Shown here piece after piece: positions 12,109 through 23,388 of a DNA stretch of 64,000 nucleotides. The position numbers were made by a program, and so were the translations under genes. Position 1 is the stretch's first letter, and every line of letters starts with the position of its first letter. Below the pieces are notes generated by a model, which did no database searches, had not been told where the DNA came from, and saw only the letters and a list, made by a program, of their open reading frames with translations. The DNA is taken from the NCBI GenBank assembly GCA_024734495.1, contig JALMQS010000128.1, positions 24,959,860-25,023,859 on the forward strand, in the 5' to 3' direction. The DNA comes from Forficula auricularia. Taxonomy: Eukaryota; Arthropoda; Insecta; Dermaptera; Forficulidae.

Positions 12109-12479
12109 ATTTTTAGCTGATTTCTGTACCAGCTAAATTTCAATCAAGTACTTATCATAAAATTCTGAAAAACCCTAAAAATTATTTTATTCTCTATGTA
12201 TGAACGACAAATAAGAAATATTTTGATATACTAATTATTTTGGAACACATCATTGCTTTTTTATTTATGATTTTTCTTTATTTTATGACAAGTTCCTGGA
12301 GCACCGAGCGATGGTCAGTAACTTTTGCTTCAGTTAAAAGTATATATTAATATTATTTTTAATTTAAAATTCTAATAAAAAGGTCGATTTTTATTTGGAT
12401 TCAGAATTAAATAAAAAAAAAATGTGTGCGTGGAATCCATACCCGACAAAAGTGAAACATTTTTCTATTGATACGTGTA
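12109..12479. other. AT-rich spacer
   Basis: Contains a degraded hairpin repeat near 12303 (CACCGAGCGATGGTCAG). Nothing else recognised. Confidence 0.3.
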
Positions 12480-13140
12480 CTTTCTAATGGGTAGAGGTCT
12501 ACAAATTATATCGAATTTCGTAGCTCTGAGATTTATGCATGCGAAACGCAGGGGTGGGTGTACATTCTTACGTATGTAAAGATCAACTTCCGGTTCCTCC
12601 ATTTTAGCCAAAATCTTGTTATACTTCATGCATGCGCGGATCCAGGGGGGGCGATGGGGCGCCACCCCCCCCCCCCAAAGCATTGGAGATCAACATGTTT
12701 ATTTAATTTTTTTTTATAACATTAAATTATTTTAAAATTGAAGAAAATAAAGTTCTATGTGGGGGGGGCCTCTGACCCCCCCCCCCCTCCCCCCTCCACA
12801 CACTTCCGAGATTAAAAGTAATCTTATATACCGGCGACCGCCCCCCCCCCCCCCCAAATCAGAGGTCTGAATCCGCGCCTGACTTCATGTACACTCTGGA
12901 TGGCTCATGTTTCAAATTTCAAGGCTCTGCGACTTACCGAAGACGAGATATGAACGATTAAAATATTTATTTTGCGACATGACTAATTTACACTCCCTTT
13001 CTTTATTTCAATAGGATTAAAATTTATACACGACTAATAACTCATGAGATTTGATAAGTACACTAATTTTTAGCGAAATCGTTTGAGCCGTTTTCGAGAA
13101 ACCGATTCTATATATATATATATATATATACAAGAATTGC
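12480..13140 (-). repeat. interspersed repeat (TCATGAGTTATTAGTCG family) split by a hAT MITE
   Basis: This is the reverse-orientation copy of the family at 6060-6760, recognisable by CTTACCGAAGACGAGATATG and TAAAATATTTATTTTGCGAC. It is interrupted at 12631-12881 by a short element with an 8-bp duplication. A (TA)n run lies at 13113-13131. Confidence 0.55.
12631..12881. mobile_element. hAT MITE, 251 bp
   Basis: ACTTCATG at 12623-12630 and 12882-12889 is an exact 8-bp target duplication. The ends CATGCGCGGATCCAG and CTGAATCCGCGCCTG are inverted. G and C homopolymer runs fill much of the interior. There is no coding capacity. Other copies of the host repeat are continuous across the matching position, which supports recent insertion. 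Confidence 0.65.
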
Positions 13141-13174
13141 TCACTTAATAATATAAGATAAGATACAATCAAAA

Positions 13175-13455
13175 TTTTCATGGCCTGACAAAGCGTCGGC
13201 GTCGGGGCTATGTGCCAGGGGTCGTTGGTTCATATTAGTTTAAAGACTTTTTACGTAATCCATAGCGTAGCATGCATCAATTAACGTAATCGGTCTCGAA
13301 CCAAGCCCGATTTCAAAAGGCCCTTCAGGTAAGGACTACGGAACCCATGGTTATTTCACAAATTGTAGTATTCATTCAGGTTGAATTTTAAAGCCTAGCG
13401 GTTTTGCCAAAAATCACATGAAGTCAAGAGATCAAGAGTCTCAAAAAGTGCGATT
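13175..13455 (+). repeat. SINE-like or composite repeat
   Basis: ATGGCCTGACAAAGCGTCGG followed by GTTGGTTCATATT resembles a decayed tRNA-derived head with a B-box-like element. The downstream block (CGGAACCCATGGTTATTTCA and GTTTTGCCAAAAATCAC) recurs in reverse at about 51470-51640. The family is real; the tRNA origin is a weak inference. Confidence 0.4.
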
Positions 13456-13529
13456 TTTTTTCGTTTAATTCGTGGCGAGGGGTGAACCGCGACCTAATAT
13501 GCTGTTCACCTACTTCCACTTGTAATTCC

Positions 13530-13640
13530 AAATATTTACAAATAATTACAAATATATCCAAGTACTTCCAAATATTTCCAAGTACTTCCAAATGTTTCCA
13601 AGTACTTCCAAATTTTTCCAAGTACTTCCAAAATACTTCC
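13530..13640 (+). repeat. short tandem repeat, TTCCAAATATTTCCAAGTAC type
   Basis: About nine imperfect copies of a roughly 12-bp unit (TTCCAAGTAC, TTCCAAATAT). The open frames on both strands through it reflect the repeat, not a gene. Confidence 0.75.
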
Positions 13641-13760
13641 AAAGAGGTCCACAAAGAGAAACAAAGAGGTTGTCCCTCTGCTTGATGCAAATAAACATAC
13701 ACACATATATATCGAGATGATATATCTGTATATATATATATATATATTATTTATTCGTTT

Positions 13761-13800
13761 GAGACTATAGTTTCGAAGACTTGGTCTTCATCATCAGTCT
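13761..13800 (-). ncRNA. hammerhead ribozyme motif (minus strand)
   Basis: On the minus strand: CTGATGA (13797-13791), a 6-bp stem GAAGAC/GTCTTC with loop CAA, GAAA (13774-13771), then C-TATA-G and TC. The minimal stem III and GTC cleavage triplet fit the small type-I hammerheads known from Penelope-like elements. All invariant core bases are present. Activity, probably only as a dimer given the tiny stem III, is inferred. Confidence 0.65.
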
Positions 13801-13892
13801 TTTTTAATTATAAATGTTGTTTTTCATGGAGTCAATATCGTATGGATCTTATGGATATTGACTCCATGAAAAACAACATTTATAATTCAAGA

Positions 13893-13934
13893 AGACTGAT
13901 GATGAAGACCAAGTCTTCGAAACTATAGTCTCAA
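13893..13934 (+). ncRNA. hammerhead ribozyme motif (plus strand)
   Basis: CTGATGA at 13896-13902 is followed by stem II GAAGAC/GTCTTC closed by CAA, GAAA at 13919-13922, and CTATAGTC with the predicted cleavage after 13930. It is the mirror copy of the minus-strand motif 100 bp away. Stem I beyond the first GA/TC pairs is weak, so in vitro activity is uncertain. Confidence 0.65.
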
Positions 13935-14075
13935 ACAAATAAATAATATATACAGATATATCATCTCGATATATATGTGTGTATGTTTATTTGCATCAAG
14001 CAGAGGACAACCTCATTGTTTCTCTTTGTGAATCAACAGCTCTGCTACTCTCGGCAAAAACAAAAACTTTTCAAT

Positions 14076-15193
14076 TATTCCTAAGAGGTGTACACCTACT
14101 TCCAATCGCGGATCACCCCTCGGTCCGTGGGGTTCCATGGCTAGGGATGGATTCCTTTTTTCGTAGACGATTTTTTCCACACCGTTCAAACGATTGAAGT
14201 GAAATTGAAAATATACCATTACTTTAACCACTTAACGTCCAGGTACGTAATATTACCTTTGACCAACTATAGTGAAAAAAAATCTACATCCATAATATTA
14301 CGGGCGTGTTTTTTTTCGGTGATTATTTTTTATTTTAGTACGTATAAAATCTTAGCGTGCGTTTAACAGCGTCATAGCGTTCTAAAAGTTAAGTGGGGAT
14401 AATGTATTCGTCTTTAGTCAAGAACAAGTTACATTATAACAATTTAGTAAAAAAACTAAAAAACATGCTTCTAAAAAGTACAAAATAATGTAATAATCAA
14501 AAAGCGTGGGGCACTTTGTCGAAATTGTGATTATTTTTTATTTTAGTACGTATAAAATCTTAGCGTGCGTTTAACAGCGTCATAGCGTTCTAAATGTTAA
14601 GTGGGGATAATTTATTCGTCTTTAGTCAAGAACAAGTTACATTATAACAATTTATTTAGAAAAAAATGACTTGTCAACTTCTTGTTTTTACACGCTTTAT
14701 ATTAGCTTCACCTGTATTAATCTATGAATGTATCAATGTAACTTTTGTTCTGTTAAATTCCGCAAACATTTCTCTATAAAAATAATTAAGACTAAAAATT
14801 AAAAAAATAAATTATATTTTAAAAAACTAAAAAACACCCTTCTAAAAAGTACAAAACAATGTAATAATCAAAAAGCGTGGAGCACTTTGTCGAAATTAAT
14901 TAAAAATGCATGTTTCTGCGCCTCACACTTTTTGATTATTACATTATTTTGTACTTTTTAGAAGCGTGTTTTTTAGTTGTTTTTTTTAATATAATTTTTA
15001 TTATATTTGTTTATTGACTAAAGTAACCATAACCGTAATATAATAATACAGATCTGGATTTTTCAATGTTTTTTTTTTATATAGTTTTCATTTCACATTC
15101 AATTTTTTTGAATTTTTTTAGTGTAATATCATTGTCTTCAATAAAGCTTCATATAAATTAAAAAAAATATATATATTTTTTAAACGTTTCAAG
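14076..15193. repeat. repeat-derived DNA with a tandem duplication
   Basis: A block starting TATTTTAGTACGTATAAAAT and running through GTGCGTTTAACAGCGTCATA and TCAAGAACAAGTTACATTAT occurs at about 14330-14460 and 14530-14660. A second block (AAGTACAAAATAATGTAATA with AAAAAGCGTGGGGCACTTTG) is repeated at 14470 and 14840, and inverted at 14925. It also occurs at 18930 and 19030 inside the hAT-like element. The segment at 14140-14220 matches 51345-51420 in reverse. No gene seen. Confidence 0.5.
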
Positions 15194-15205
15194 CTTTTAA
15201 ATAGG

Positions 15206-15458
15206 AATTAATAAAGTAAAGGGTGTGTAGTTTCACAGTGAATGAAATAAAACTCAAAGAGGTTTATACAAACTCAATATATTTCGGAAAAAAGTTTTAA
15301 CCTGTAAACTCCTGATGATGGACTAATAATCCGAAATATATTGAGTTTGTATAAACCTCTTTGAGTTTTATTTCATTCACTGTGAATCTACACACCCTTT
15401 ATTTTATTAATTAATATCATGTTTCACCTAAAACCTACACCACTTTCTCTAAGTAAAA
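15206..15458. mobile_element. foldback Penelope-like derivative with 12-bp target duplication
   Basis: CTTTTAAATAGG lies at 15194-15205 and 15459-15470. The insert is an inverted repeat: AAATAAAACTCAAAGAGGTT and its complement, arms of about 95 bp, flanked by AAGGGTGTGTAG and CTACACACCCTT. A hammerhead-like core lies in the right arm only, because the left arm is truncated before it. A related end fragment occurs at 41030-41105 (GATGAAACATGATATTAATT). Confidence 0.65.
15308..15345 (+). ncRNA. hammerhead-like motif (degenerate stem III)
   Basis: CTGATGA at 15312-15318, a short stem GGA/TCC with a seven-base loop, then GAAA at 15333-15336 followed by TATATTGAG. The core sequences are intact but no clean NUH triplet closing a stem III is visible, so it is likely inactive or weak. 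Confidence 0.4.
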
Positions 15459-15470
15459 CTTTTAAATAGG

Positions 15471-15750
15471 GATCTTAAGTGGCTAACAAAATGAAGCGAT
15501 GATTAGTTTTTGGTACCAATCGGCCCACGAACATTACTTACGACTTTATTCTTGTACTTTTTTAGTTTTTTCTAAATATCGTGAAAATTCCAAACCAATT
15601 TTGATCTAATTTAATATTCTATTTATGTAAGAGCCTTGAGGAGGTCAAAAAAGATTATATAAAGTTTTTAGTAAAATTAAATTTTAAATTACTTTACAGT
15701 ATGCAAGTACTTTTTTCAATTTGTTTAAATTTATTCATTTGGTTGGTTTA
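15471..15750. other. AT-rich spacer
   Basis: The part at 15480-15610 matches 51240-51340 in reverse (TTTTTAGTTTTTTCTAAATA). Otherwise featureless. Confidence 0.35.
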
Positions 15751-16032
15751 ATATTTTTTTTTTTTTAATGCGATCGAATGCAAGAAGGAGAGTACTATGA
15801 ATCTTGAAAGACCCTTGCATTACTGAAGAGGAGAGGATCAAGCGAAAGAGGGAAGGGCGTAAGTGTTTGTGCACTCAGCCAGGTTTAAAACCTTCAAAAC
15901 TTCAAAATCCGGTTGCACAAACACCTCCACCTCCACCTCCACCATTTCGCTTGATCCCTCTCATTCTCTTCAGTAGTGCAAGGGTCTTTCGAGATCTTCT
16001 TGCATTCGATTGGATTAAAAAAAACGCACAAT
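15750..16032. mobile_element. inverted pair of LINE 3' ends
   Basis: 15755-15890 is the reverse complement of the 3' end of the LINE at 39788-40348 (poly-T, then TGCGATCGAATGCAAGAAG and AAAGACCCTTGCATTAC). 15900-16030 is the same end in forward orientation, finishing TTGCATTCGATTGGATTAAA. The joined copies form a palindrome with CACCTCCACCTCCACC repeats at its centre. The apparent proline-rich open frame here is not a gene. Confidence 0.55.
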
Positions 16033-16182
16033 AAGTTTTTATTAATGAATGATTAGGATTGTTGGTTTTTTTAAAATTTATTTCGGTTTAAATTTAAAGT
16101 GTGAATGAGCTTTAAAGAGTTTATTTTTACGGTATTGCTGTTACAACTTTATTTTTATTTAAATCAAAATCATTAAAAATAA

Positions 16183-17030
16183 GCTGACGTGTTCTGATGT
16201 GGTCACTTGACTTTACCATACAACCTGCCCCTTTACTTATATTTAATATTTAATAAAATTATTTATAATCATGTAGGGGAGGGGAGTTAGTTTTTTCATT
16301 TTTAGATTCCTGGGGGCCCACTGATTATGCATACAAAATTTGGTTGAGTTTGGTACAAGAGTCTAGATTTTCATTTTTTGACCATATCACCCCCCCCCCC
16401 TCCATTTTAGGAGGTTAGTTTTTGCATTTTTAGACTTCTGGGCTCCCATTGATTATGTATATAAAATTTGGTTGAGTTTGGTACAAGGGCCTAGATTTTC
16501 ATTTTTTGACCCTACAACCCCCCCCCCCCTTCACCGTTAGTTTTTGCATTTTTAAACTTCTGGTGTCCCACTGATTATGTATACAAAATTTGGTTGAGTT
16601 TGCTCAAATGGCCTAGATTTTTAGTTTTTAACCCCCCCCCCCTCCCTTAATTTTTGGATCGATATACACCAAAATCTAATCAGCTCTTAATCTCAATGGA
16701 CCAAAACTACGTGTGAAATTTGGTATCGATATTCACACTAGTTTTTGAGCTAGCTCGTTCACAAAATTTGGTAACGCACAGACTAACAACCAGACAACCA
16801 GACTAAATAACAGAGATTTTGACAAAACAATTATTATCCCGAAAAATATAATTTTTTCGATGTTCACTTATTAGGGCTGTTTTGTAGACCGAAATGCCAT
16901 GGTTTCGCTCAATTTTTTTAATCAAAATAGTTTCAGCCGTTTTTGAGATATTTCGAAAAAAAGAAGGAAAAAAAAACACTTTTCATGCGCGATTACAATA
17001 CTTGACCATACCCTGTATGGTAAAGTAAAA
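16183..17030 (+). repeat. dispersed element with poly-C tandem units, copy 2
   Basis: Same architecture as 3058-3745: GTGTTCTGATGTGG, ACTTTACCATACAACCTG, three tandem poly-C units, the GGTAACGCACAGACTAAC block, and finally CTTGACCATACCCTGTATGG. The inverted ACTTTACCATAC motif at both ends is well preserved here. Confidence 0.65.
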
Positions 17031-17264
17031 TTCCCCAAATTGACTTATGCTTTCCTTATCAATAACAAATAAGAAACAATATGAATTTTCAAGATTATTT
17101 TGAAAGAATAACAGTTTTCTTATCACAAGTGCCTCTTTGATCAGCTGAACTAAAAGCAGAAGCAAGGTCGCCCATCATGCTAATAACCCGATCAAGTCCG
17201 ACCGTGCAATTAGTCTAATGCTGATTTAAGAGATACTTTTCAAGAAAATCGTTATATCTTCTTA

Positions 17265-17720
17265 AATAGGTTTGGAACGCACTGCCACTCAACTTGAGGA
17301 AGATTGGGCGCCCAGAAGTATTCGAAGCAGAACTACACAGGCACCTAGCCTAATATATTTTTTTTGTTTTTATTTTTTTTGTTTTATATCCTATTTATTG
17401 TAATTTTTTTTTTTGCTTTATATCCTATATATTGTAATTTTTTTTGTTTTTGTTTTCATATCCTACATATTGTAATTTTTGTTTTCATATCCTATATATT
17501 GTAATTTTTTTGTTTTTATATCCTATATATTGTAATTTTTTTCTCCCTCTCTTTCTATATATTTTGTATTTTTTTTATTTTTGTTTCATATATTTAGTAT
17601 GTATCTTTCCTTTGATTTTTTGTTTTTTCTTGTATTATTTTAATTAATTTTTTTGTAAATATTTTGGTCTAAAATTGTACAATAAAGGGGCTAAATGGCC
17701 CTACAGATACAATGTTATAA

Positions 17721-17751
<31 letters not shown>

Positions 17752-17757
17752 ATACAT
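17265..17757 (+). mobile_element. LINE 3' end (CR1/Jockey-type) with (AAAT)n tail
   Basis: From about 17271 one frame reads WNALPLNLRKIGRPEVFEAE then LHRHLA and a stop at about 17352, which is the typical C-terminus of LINE reverse transcriptase polyproteins. The 3' region that follows has four or five copies of a roughly 36-bp unit (TATCCTATATATTGTAATTT). It ends GGGGCTAAATGGCCCTACAG, then ATAAATAAATAAATA, a microsatellite-like tail. It is strongly 5'-truncated. The open frame over the tandem units is an artefact. Confidence 0.6.
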
Positions 17758-18069
17758 GATATATCAAATTCGCCTTTATTTCTCATTGATAAGGAGTATT
17801 TGAGGGGATTTATAGAATTTTTTCAGAATTTTAATATAAGTATTCGATTGAAATGGAACTTCTACAGAAATTACCTAAAAACGGACACTTCTGTGCTCTT
17901 TCACATCGTTATTTTACGTTAATTGTACGGAACCCCACCAAACAAAAAAATAAATAAATAAAAATAAAACATGATGTGGCAGGATGCAGAACTTCAATTG
18001 AAAATTTATTTAAAATTTTCAAATTTTCTATTTATTCTATTTATTCAAAAAAGCCTACTGTCCTATGAG

Positions 18070-19234
18070 CAGTGATCTCCAAACTTTTTTGACCGCGTAC
18101 CCTCACGTCGAAAATAATCATAAATTGTACCCCCGTGTGTGCGTGTGTGTCAAAAATAATTTTTTTCAGGAAATGAACAGAAAAAATGCAGAAAATCAAG
18201 TTTGTTTGTTTTTTACACGCTTTATATTAGCTTCACCTGTATGTATGTATCTATCTATCTATGTATTTATCTATGAATGTATCAATGTGACTTTTGTTCT
18301 GTTAAATTCCGCAAACGTTTCTCTATAAAAATAATTGTTTACCTACTCAATATAAATGAAATTATATAAAAAAAAAAATAATAATAAAAATAAATACATT
18401 TCATTCTGTATACTTTTTATAACAGTTGAATAAAATATAAATTAAAAGTTATTTTCTAATTTTTAGTTCGATTTGCTATTAAAGAGTGTTTTTTTAGTTT
18501 TTTTAAACTATATTTTATTTTTCACTTTTTAGTTCGATTTGCTATAAAACCGTCTTTAATATGTACATGTCAGACGGCTCTGGGCCAGAGGGCGTTGTTG
18601 GCGCACCGAGTTTGTGCACCAACTATTTTGAGATTTCAAATTTACATATATAATAAAATAATCCCGGCGATCCTAATCAGGATAATGAGATATACTTATC
18701 AAAATATTGTATTGTCGTCGGTCGTCGATAACTCTACAACGTTTAAAGTAAATCTGATCGCTTAAAGTGGGGCAAAATCGAGCCCAAACGAGTCAGTTGC
18801 ATACATACAAACAAACAAACAAACAAACAAACATACAGGTGAAACTAATAAAAGCGTGTTAAAAATAATCAAGACTAAAAAGAAAAAAATAAGTTATTTA
18901 AAAAAAAAAACCCTAAAAAAACAGGTTCTAAAAAGTACAAAATAATGTTAATACTTAATCAAAAACCGAGGGGCACTTTGTGGAAATTAGTTAAACGTAT
19001 ACATATTTATGAGCCCCACACTTTTTGATTAAGTATTACATTATTTTGTACTTTTTAGAAGCTTGTTTTTTAGTTTTTTAAAATATAATTATTTATTTAT
19101 TTGAAATGAAACAATATTTATACAATATACATTATACATGAAATTGATAAATTACAAGAGGATATAAAGTATTTTGAAGCGAATTGTGGCGTGCCCCCTA
19201 GAATTTTCTGAGTACCCCACTTTGGAGATCATTG
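18070..19234. mobile_element. hAT-like element with CAGTGATCTCCAAAC ends
   Basis: The left end CAGTGATCTCCAAAC and right end TTTGGAGATCATTG are inverted. The flanking octamers CCTATGAG and TCATAGAG are similar but not identical, as expected for an old 8-bp duplication. The interior is composite: GTGTGTGCGTGTGTG, an AAAC microsatellite at 18805-18832, and the AAGTACAAAATAATGT repeat in both orientations. No transposase frame survives. Confidence 0.5.
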
Positions 19235-19529
19235 TCATAGAGACATACAATTCTAAAACTAGTTTTCAGAATTTAACCTTAGCTTAGTAGCTTAGCTCTT
19301 AGCGTATTGTCTTTTTCATAAAATGTTGGCTGTTTCAATTCCCAGAGAATTTAATTTTATTTATATATTTATTTTTAATATTCCGATGTTTTTTTCAATT
19401 AATAAATAGTAATAATTTTAATTTTTAATTGGAGTAGTAATTGCTCAGAGTAGCACTTAAAAAATTACTCAGGTGAAACTATTTAACTTTAGATAAGAAT
19501 TTAATAATATTGATAAATTACTAGAGAAT

Positions 19530-19570
<41 letters not shown>

Positions 19571-20173
19571 TGGCGTACGGTCCATCGATGCTGTGGATGC
19601 GGCGTATTTCAAACATTTAGAGTATTTTCATAAGTATCGACTTCAAAATTTCAAGAGGATCTTTAAATTTTCAAATTATTATCCGTTATTTAAAATATTT
19701 CTATAAAAAACGTTTTTTGTTTTGAAAAGTATATTGGCTCTCGAAATGGAATAAAATTGTTGCATAGTTTCAAGGGACAATTAAAATAAAGGATTTTTCG
19801 GAAAAGGGAGCGGATAGAACGTTTGAAATCCCTGCCTGGTATATCTTCCAGTTCAAGCATGTCAAAGACAAGTCCAGACAAGTTTTAGTAGATTAAAAAT
19901 TGTTCTCGCTGAGGAACTATTAAAGTAGTAATAATACAAAAAATGAATAAATAAATCGATTCGAGAATCTTTTTGGACTAATCCATTTCTAAGAACTCTC
20001 AATATATAAGATCGGAAATAACTAAGAGTGCTATAGACTAGCTCAGCGATTCTTAACAAGGGGGCCGCAGAAAGTATTTAGGGGGGCCGCAAAATATTAG
20101 AATTTTTTAAGTTTTTATTTCTTTACAAATAAAAAAAAAATATATGTTACTAGTTTTTATAAGTGATACATTT
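19235..20173. other. AT-rich DNA with a TA microsatellite
   Basis: A TA run occupies about 19532-19567. A hAT-type half end (CAGCGATTCTTAAC) starts near 20044 without a partner. No supported coding exon. Confidence 0.4.
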
Positions 20174-21170
20174 GGGGCATTCCACGCCAAATCGGACGGT
20201 TTGAAAAATTTTAATTTTTTTATTTCCTTCATTTTGTGACATTTTTTAGTACCTACCATTCAAAAAACTATTCCTGGTAAATTTTGAAATTTTTTTGATC
20301 ACCGGCTTAAAAGATATGGACTTTCGGACTTTCGCTCATAACTTCTTCAAAAATGGTCCAAATTCAACATTTTTTTTTTAAATTTTTCACATACTTTATA
20401 GAAAAAAATACAAAAAATTATTAAAGTGTTTTTATATGCAATTTTTGAGTTTGAAAATTTTAATCTTGTTTTTGAAACTGTATATACTTATATACCTACT
20501 CTTCGATTTTTTTGATAATTTTTTATTTTAAATTTCTATTGATTCTACAAATTTTAAGACCGGGTTGATAGTGGGTCTATGATAAATAATTACTAATTTT
20601 TTCGATTTTTGATTTTGATTTTCTTTCAACAAACTAAAATTCTAATTATTTATTTTAAGCAACTGTCAACGATAAAAATCAATTCAAAATAACTAAAAAA
20701 AGAGAGCTCAATACCAAAAAGTGGTTTTAAAAATGGTTAATATAGGGAATACATTTTTTTCGAAATTTTCAAAAATCGAAAAAACTAGTAATTATCATAG
20801 GACCACTATCAACCCGGTCTTAAGATTTGTAGAATGAATAGAAGTTTAAAATAAAAAATTATCAAAAAAATCGAAGAGTACATACAGTTTCAAAAACAAG
20901 ATTAAGATTTTCAAACTCAAAAATCGCATATAAAAAAATTTAAATAATTTTTTGTATTTTTTTGTAAAAAAAAAAAAAAAATTTAATTTGGACCATTTTT
21001 GAAGAAGTTATGAGGGAAAAACCGAAATTCGATATCTTTTAAGCCAGTGATCAAAAAAATTTCAAAATTTACCAGGAAGAGTTTTTAGATGGGTACTAAA
21101 AAATGTCAAAAAATGATGGAAATCAAAAATTAAAATTTTTCAACCCGTCCGATTTAGCGTGGAATGCCCC
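20174..21170. mobile_element. foldback MITE with GGGGCATTCCACGC ends
   Basis: GGGGCATTCCACGCCAAATC at the left end and GATTTAGCGTGGAATGCCCC at the right end bound two inverted arms of about 470 bp that meet near 20690. No coding capacity. Target duplication could not be defined with confidence. Confidence 0.65.
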
Positions 21171-21261
21171 ATATTGTAAGTGACGGATGAATTTAATGAC
21201 ATCTCACTATTCTTTAGCATGGTCAAACTAAATGAAAATGTTGAGCGCATAGGTATAAGTA

Positions 21262-21335
21262 TTTGTTCCCTGAAGAAGTCAACAAAGTTGACTAAACGTT
21301 GGCAATAAAATATAAATTATAAAAAAAATATAGTC
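21262..21335 (+). ncRNA. Penelope-like 3' end with degenerate hammerhead-like motif
   Basis: CTGAAGA, stem GTCAAC/GTTGAC with loop AAA, then TAAACGTTGGCAATAAAATA. A near-identical copy at 24225-24310 keeps GAAACGTT. The arrangement (CTGANGA, stem II, GAAAC, GTT) matches hammerhead-derived 3' ends of Penelope-like elements, but the core has substitutions. It is followed by TATAGTCCTTATTTCCC. Confidence 0.45.
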
Positions 21336-21518
21336 CTTATTTCCCAAAAACAACTTTAATAATTTAATCGTTGGACATAAATAATCAAAATATTTATTTA
21401 ACTATATTATTTAATTTTAAATAATATTATTTTTATTATTGTATATAATGTCAAGTGAGGAATTTTATTTTATAAATATTTTCCTAAAATTTGCTGTAAT
21501 TATGTGAAAACACAAATT

Positions 21519-21765
21519 ATGGAAATAAATAGATTTTCGAAATATGTTTTTTATATATTTTTTGAAAATATATTAAAAATATAAAAATTTTGTGTTAAAT
21601 TTATATAAAGTTTATGTTTTCTATATATTCTTAAAATATAATTATTTTTATGTCGCTCTAGTATAAATTTTATATAAATTTAACACAAAAATTTTATATT
21701 TTTAATATATTTTCAAAAAATATATAAAAAACATATTTCGAAAATCTATTTATTTCCATACGGGT
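21519..21765. repeat. AT-rich palindrome
   Basis: The arms 21519-21605 and 21665-21760 are nearly perfect inverted copies (GAAATAAATAGATTTTCGAA and its complement), separated by about 60 bp. Likely a small foldback element. Confidence 0.6.
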
Positions 21766-22143
21766 TTTGACAATTGTCTTAATAATTGGTTAAGATATGT
21801 TATAAAAATAATAAAAAAAAAGAGAAAGAAAAAATTCCCCTTTTCTTTATAACTAAGCTTAGAATTTTTATTGGTAGAAACGACACGTCAGTCGCTTGTA
21901 AATAATAAAATACATACTTTCAATTCTATAGTTCACCTATGTGGGATTTACTTATAATACTCAAGGCAAGCTCTGATAAAGCCTATTAGCATATAAATTC
22001 ACTGGCTTCTGACTTAATTTTAATTGTAATTATTCTATAATTGCCTCAAAACGATGGTTTAGCTGAATTGAAAAATACCTGGCCAAGAGCGAATCCGGCT
22101 CTAATATCGAGGGTTCTATGGCGTAAATATATACCTATATATA

Positions 22144-23388
22144 TACCGGGTGAGTTTTTTTATCTTGAGACAGTCTTATAACTCAAAAACAGTGCATTAT
22201 ATGAAAAAAAGTTTCAAATAAAAGTTTATTTATATGGAGGGGGAAACTAAACTACGCTATTGTTTGTCGATCTAGAACAAGCTTTCAAGGGTATTTTAAG
22301 GTCAAGTTCTGTTTTTTAAATAGAAACCTATATATTTCTTTTCAAATTCATAATCTACAATAAAAACTGAGCAACTTTCATAAGAACTATTTTTTTATTC
22401 GACATCAAATAAACAAAATATTAAATCAATTATTAGATCTCAAAAAAAATCCTAATAATTATTTTTAACAATTATTCAACTTAATTATCAAATGATAATG
22501 ATTAAATAATTAATTATTAAATAAATAATTATTATATAGAAAATTCACAACAATGAAAATAAGTGTTTATAATGATGTTAATACTTCATTATACACAGAT
22601 TTAAGAGATTATTTTCTACTTTTTGAGTTTAAAAAAGTTTATTTCTCGTGTCAATCCAGTAGATAGTATTATTGTATTACCATAATAAAAATGGAGCATT
22701 TTTTGTTGAAGACAGAATTGAAATGCTGGTCTTAATTTATTCGGCGAATGTGGAAGAAGTGTTATGGGGTTGCCATTGAAATGGATGCTGAGCGTTTTCC
22801 TGAAGGAATACACCCTCACAAGCTTCATTTTATCTAGTTGTAAATCTGTTTAAAAAAAAACAGGAAATATAAAAGCTATGAAGAAACTGAAACTGGCCAA
22901 AAAACGAAATTGTAACTGGAATTCATCCAGAAGACTTGCGATAACACTTTGGAATGTCACAGAACAGTGTCGAAAAATTATTAAATTATTAATTATTATT
23001 AAATTATTTATCTAATAATTAATTATACAATCATTATCATTTGATAATTAAGCTGAATAATTGTTAAAAATAATTATTATGATTTTTTTGAGATCTAATA
23101 ATTGATTTAATATTTTGTTTATTTGATGTCGTATAAAAAAATAGTTCTTATGAAAGTTGCTTAATTTTTTTTTTGTAGATTATGAATATGAAAAGAAATA
23201 TATAGGTTTCCATTTAAAAAACAGAACTTGACCTTAAAATACCCTTGAAAGCTTGTTCTAGATCGACAAACAATAGCGTAGTTTAGTTTCCCCCTCGATA
23301 TAAATAAACTTTTATTTGAAATCTTTTTTCATATAATGCACTGTTTTTGAGTTATAAGACTGTCTCAAGATAAAAATCTCACTCGGTA
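22144..23388. mobile_element. foldback element, TACCGGGTGAG ends, with unique centre
   Basis: The ends TACCGGGTGAGTTTTTT and AATCTCACTCGGTA are inverted, next to TATA on the left. The arms 22144-22520 and 22975-23388 are inverted copies. The central 450 bp (22530-22970) is not inverted and holds a 70-codon minus-strand frame (22828-22616) of ordinary amino-acid composition (YSFRKTLSIHFNGNPITLLP and on). It could be captured sequence or the remnant of the element's own gene; I do not recognise it. A shorter relative lacking this centre lies at 62887-63375. Confidence 0.55.

Larger units (their letters stand above)
13640..14075. mobile_element. foldback element with paired hammerhead motifs
   Basis: The arms 13640-13845 and 13852-14040 are inverted copies. 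Each contains CACACATATATATCGAGATG and, nearer the centre, a full hammerhead-type core. The right end has CTGCTACTCTCGGCAAAAAC, the family end shared with 10086, 42890, 44540 and 62750. The centre holds GTCAATATCGTATGG. The structure equals two copies of the same tail joined head to head, as seen in Penelope-like elements with inverted partial copies. No protein-coding sequence remains. Confidence 0.6.

Noticed and set aside
13530..13640. CRISPR-like array
   Set aside because: Units are contiguous 10-12-bp tandem repeats without unique spacers, in eukaryotic DNA.
13424..13702. 92-codon minus and 67-codon plus frames
   Set aside because: Both translate the TTCCAAATA/TTCCAAGTAC tandem repeat.
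15804..16034. Proline-rich frame of 76 codons
   Set aside because: Lies across two opposed LINE 3' ends with a CCACCT microsatellite between them.
17444..17647. 67-codon frame rich in F, Y and L
   Set aside because: Translation of the tandem TATCCTATATATTG units in the 3' region of a LINE.
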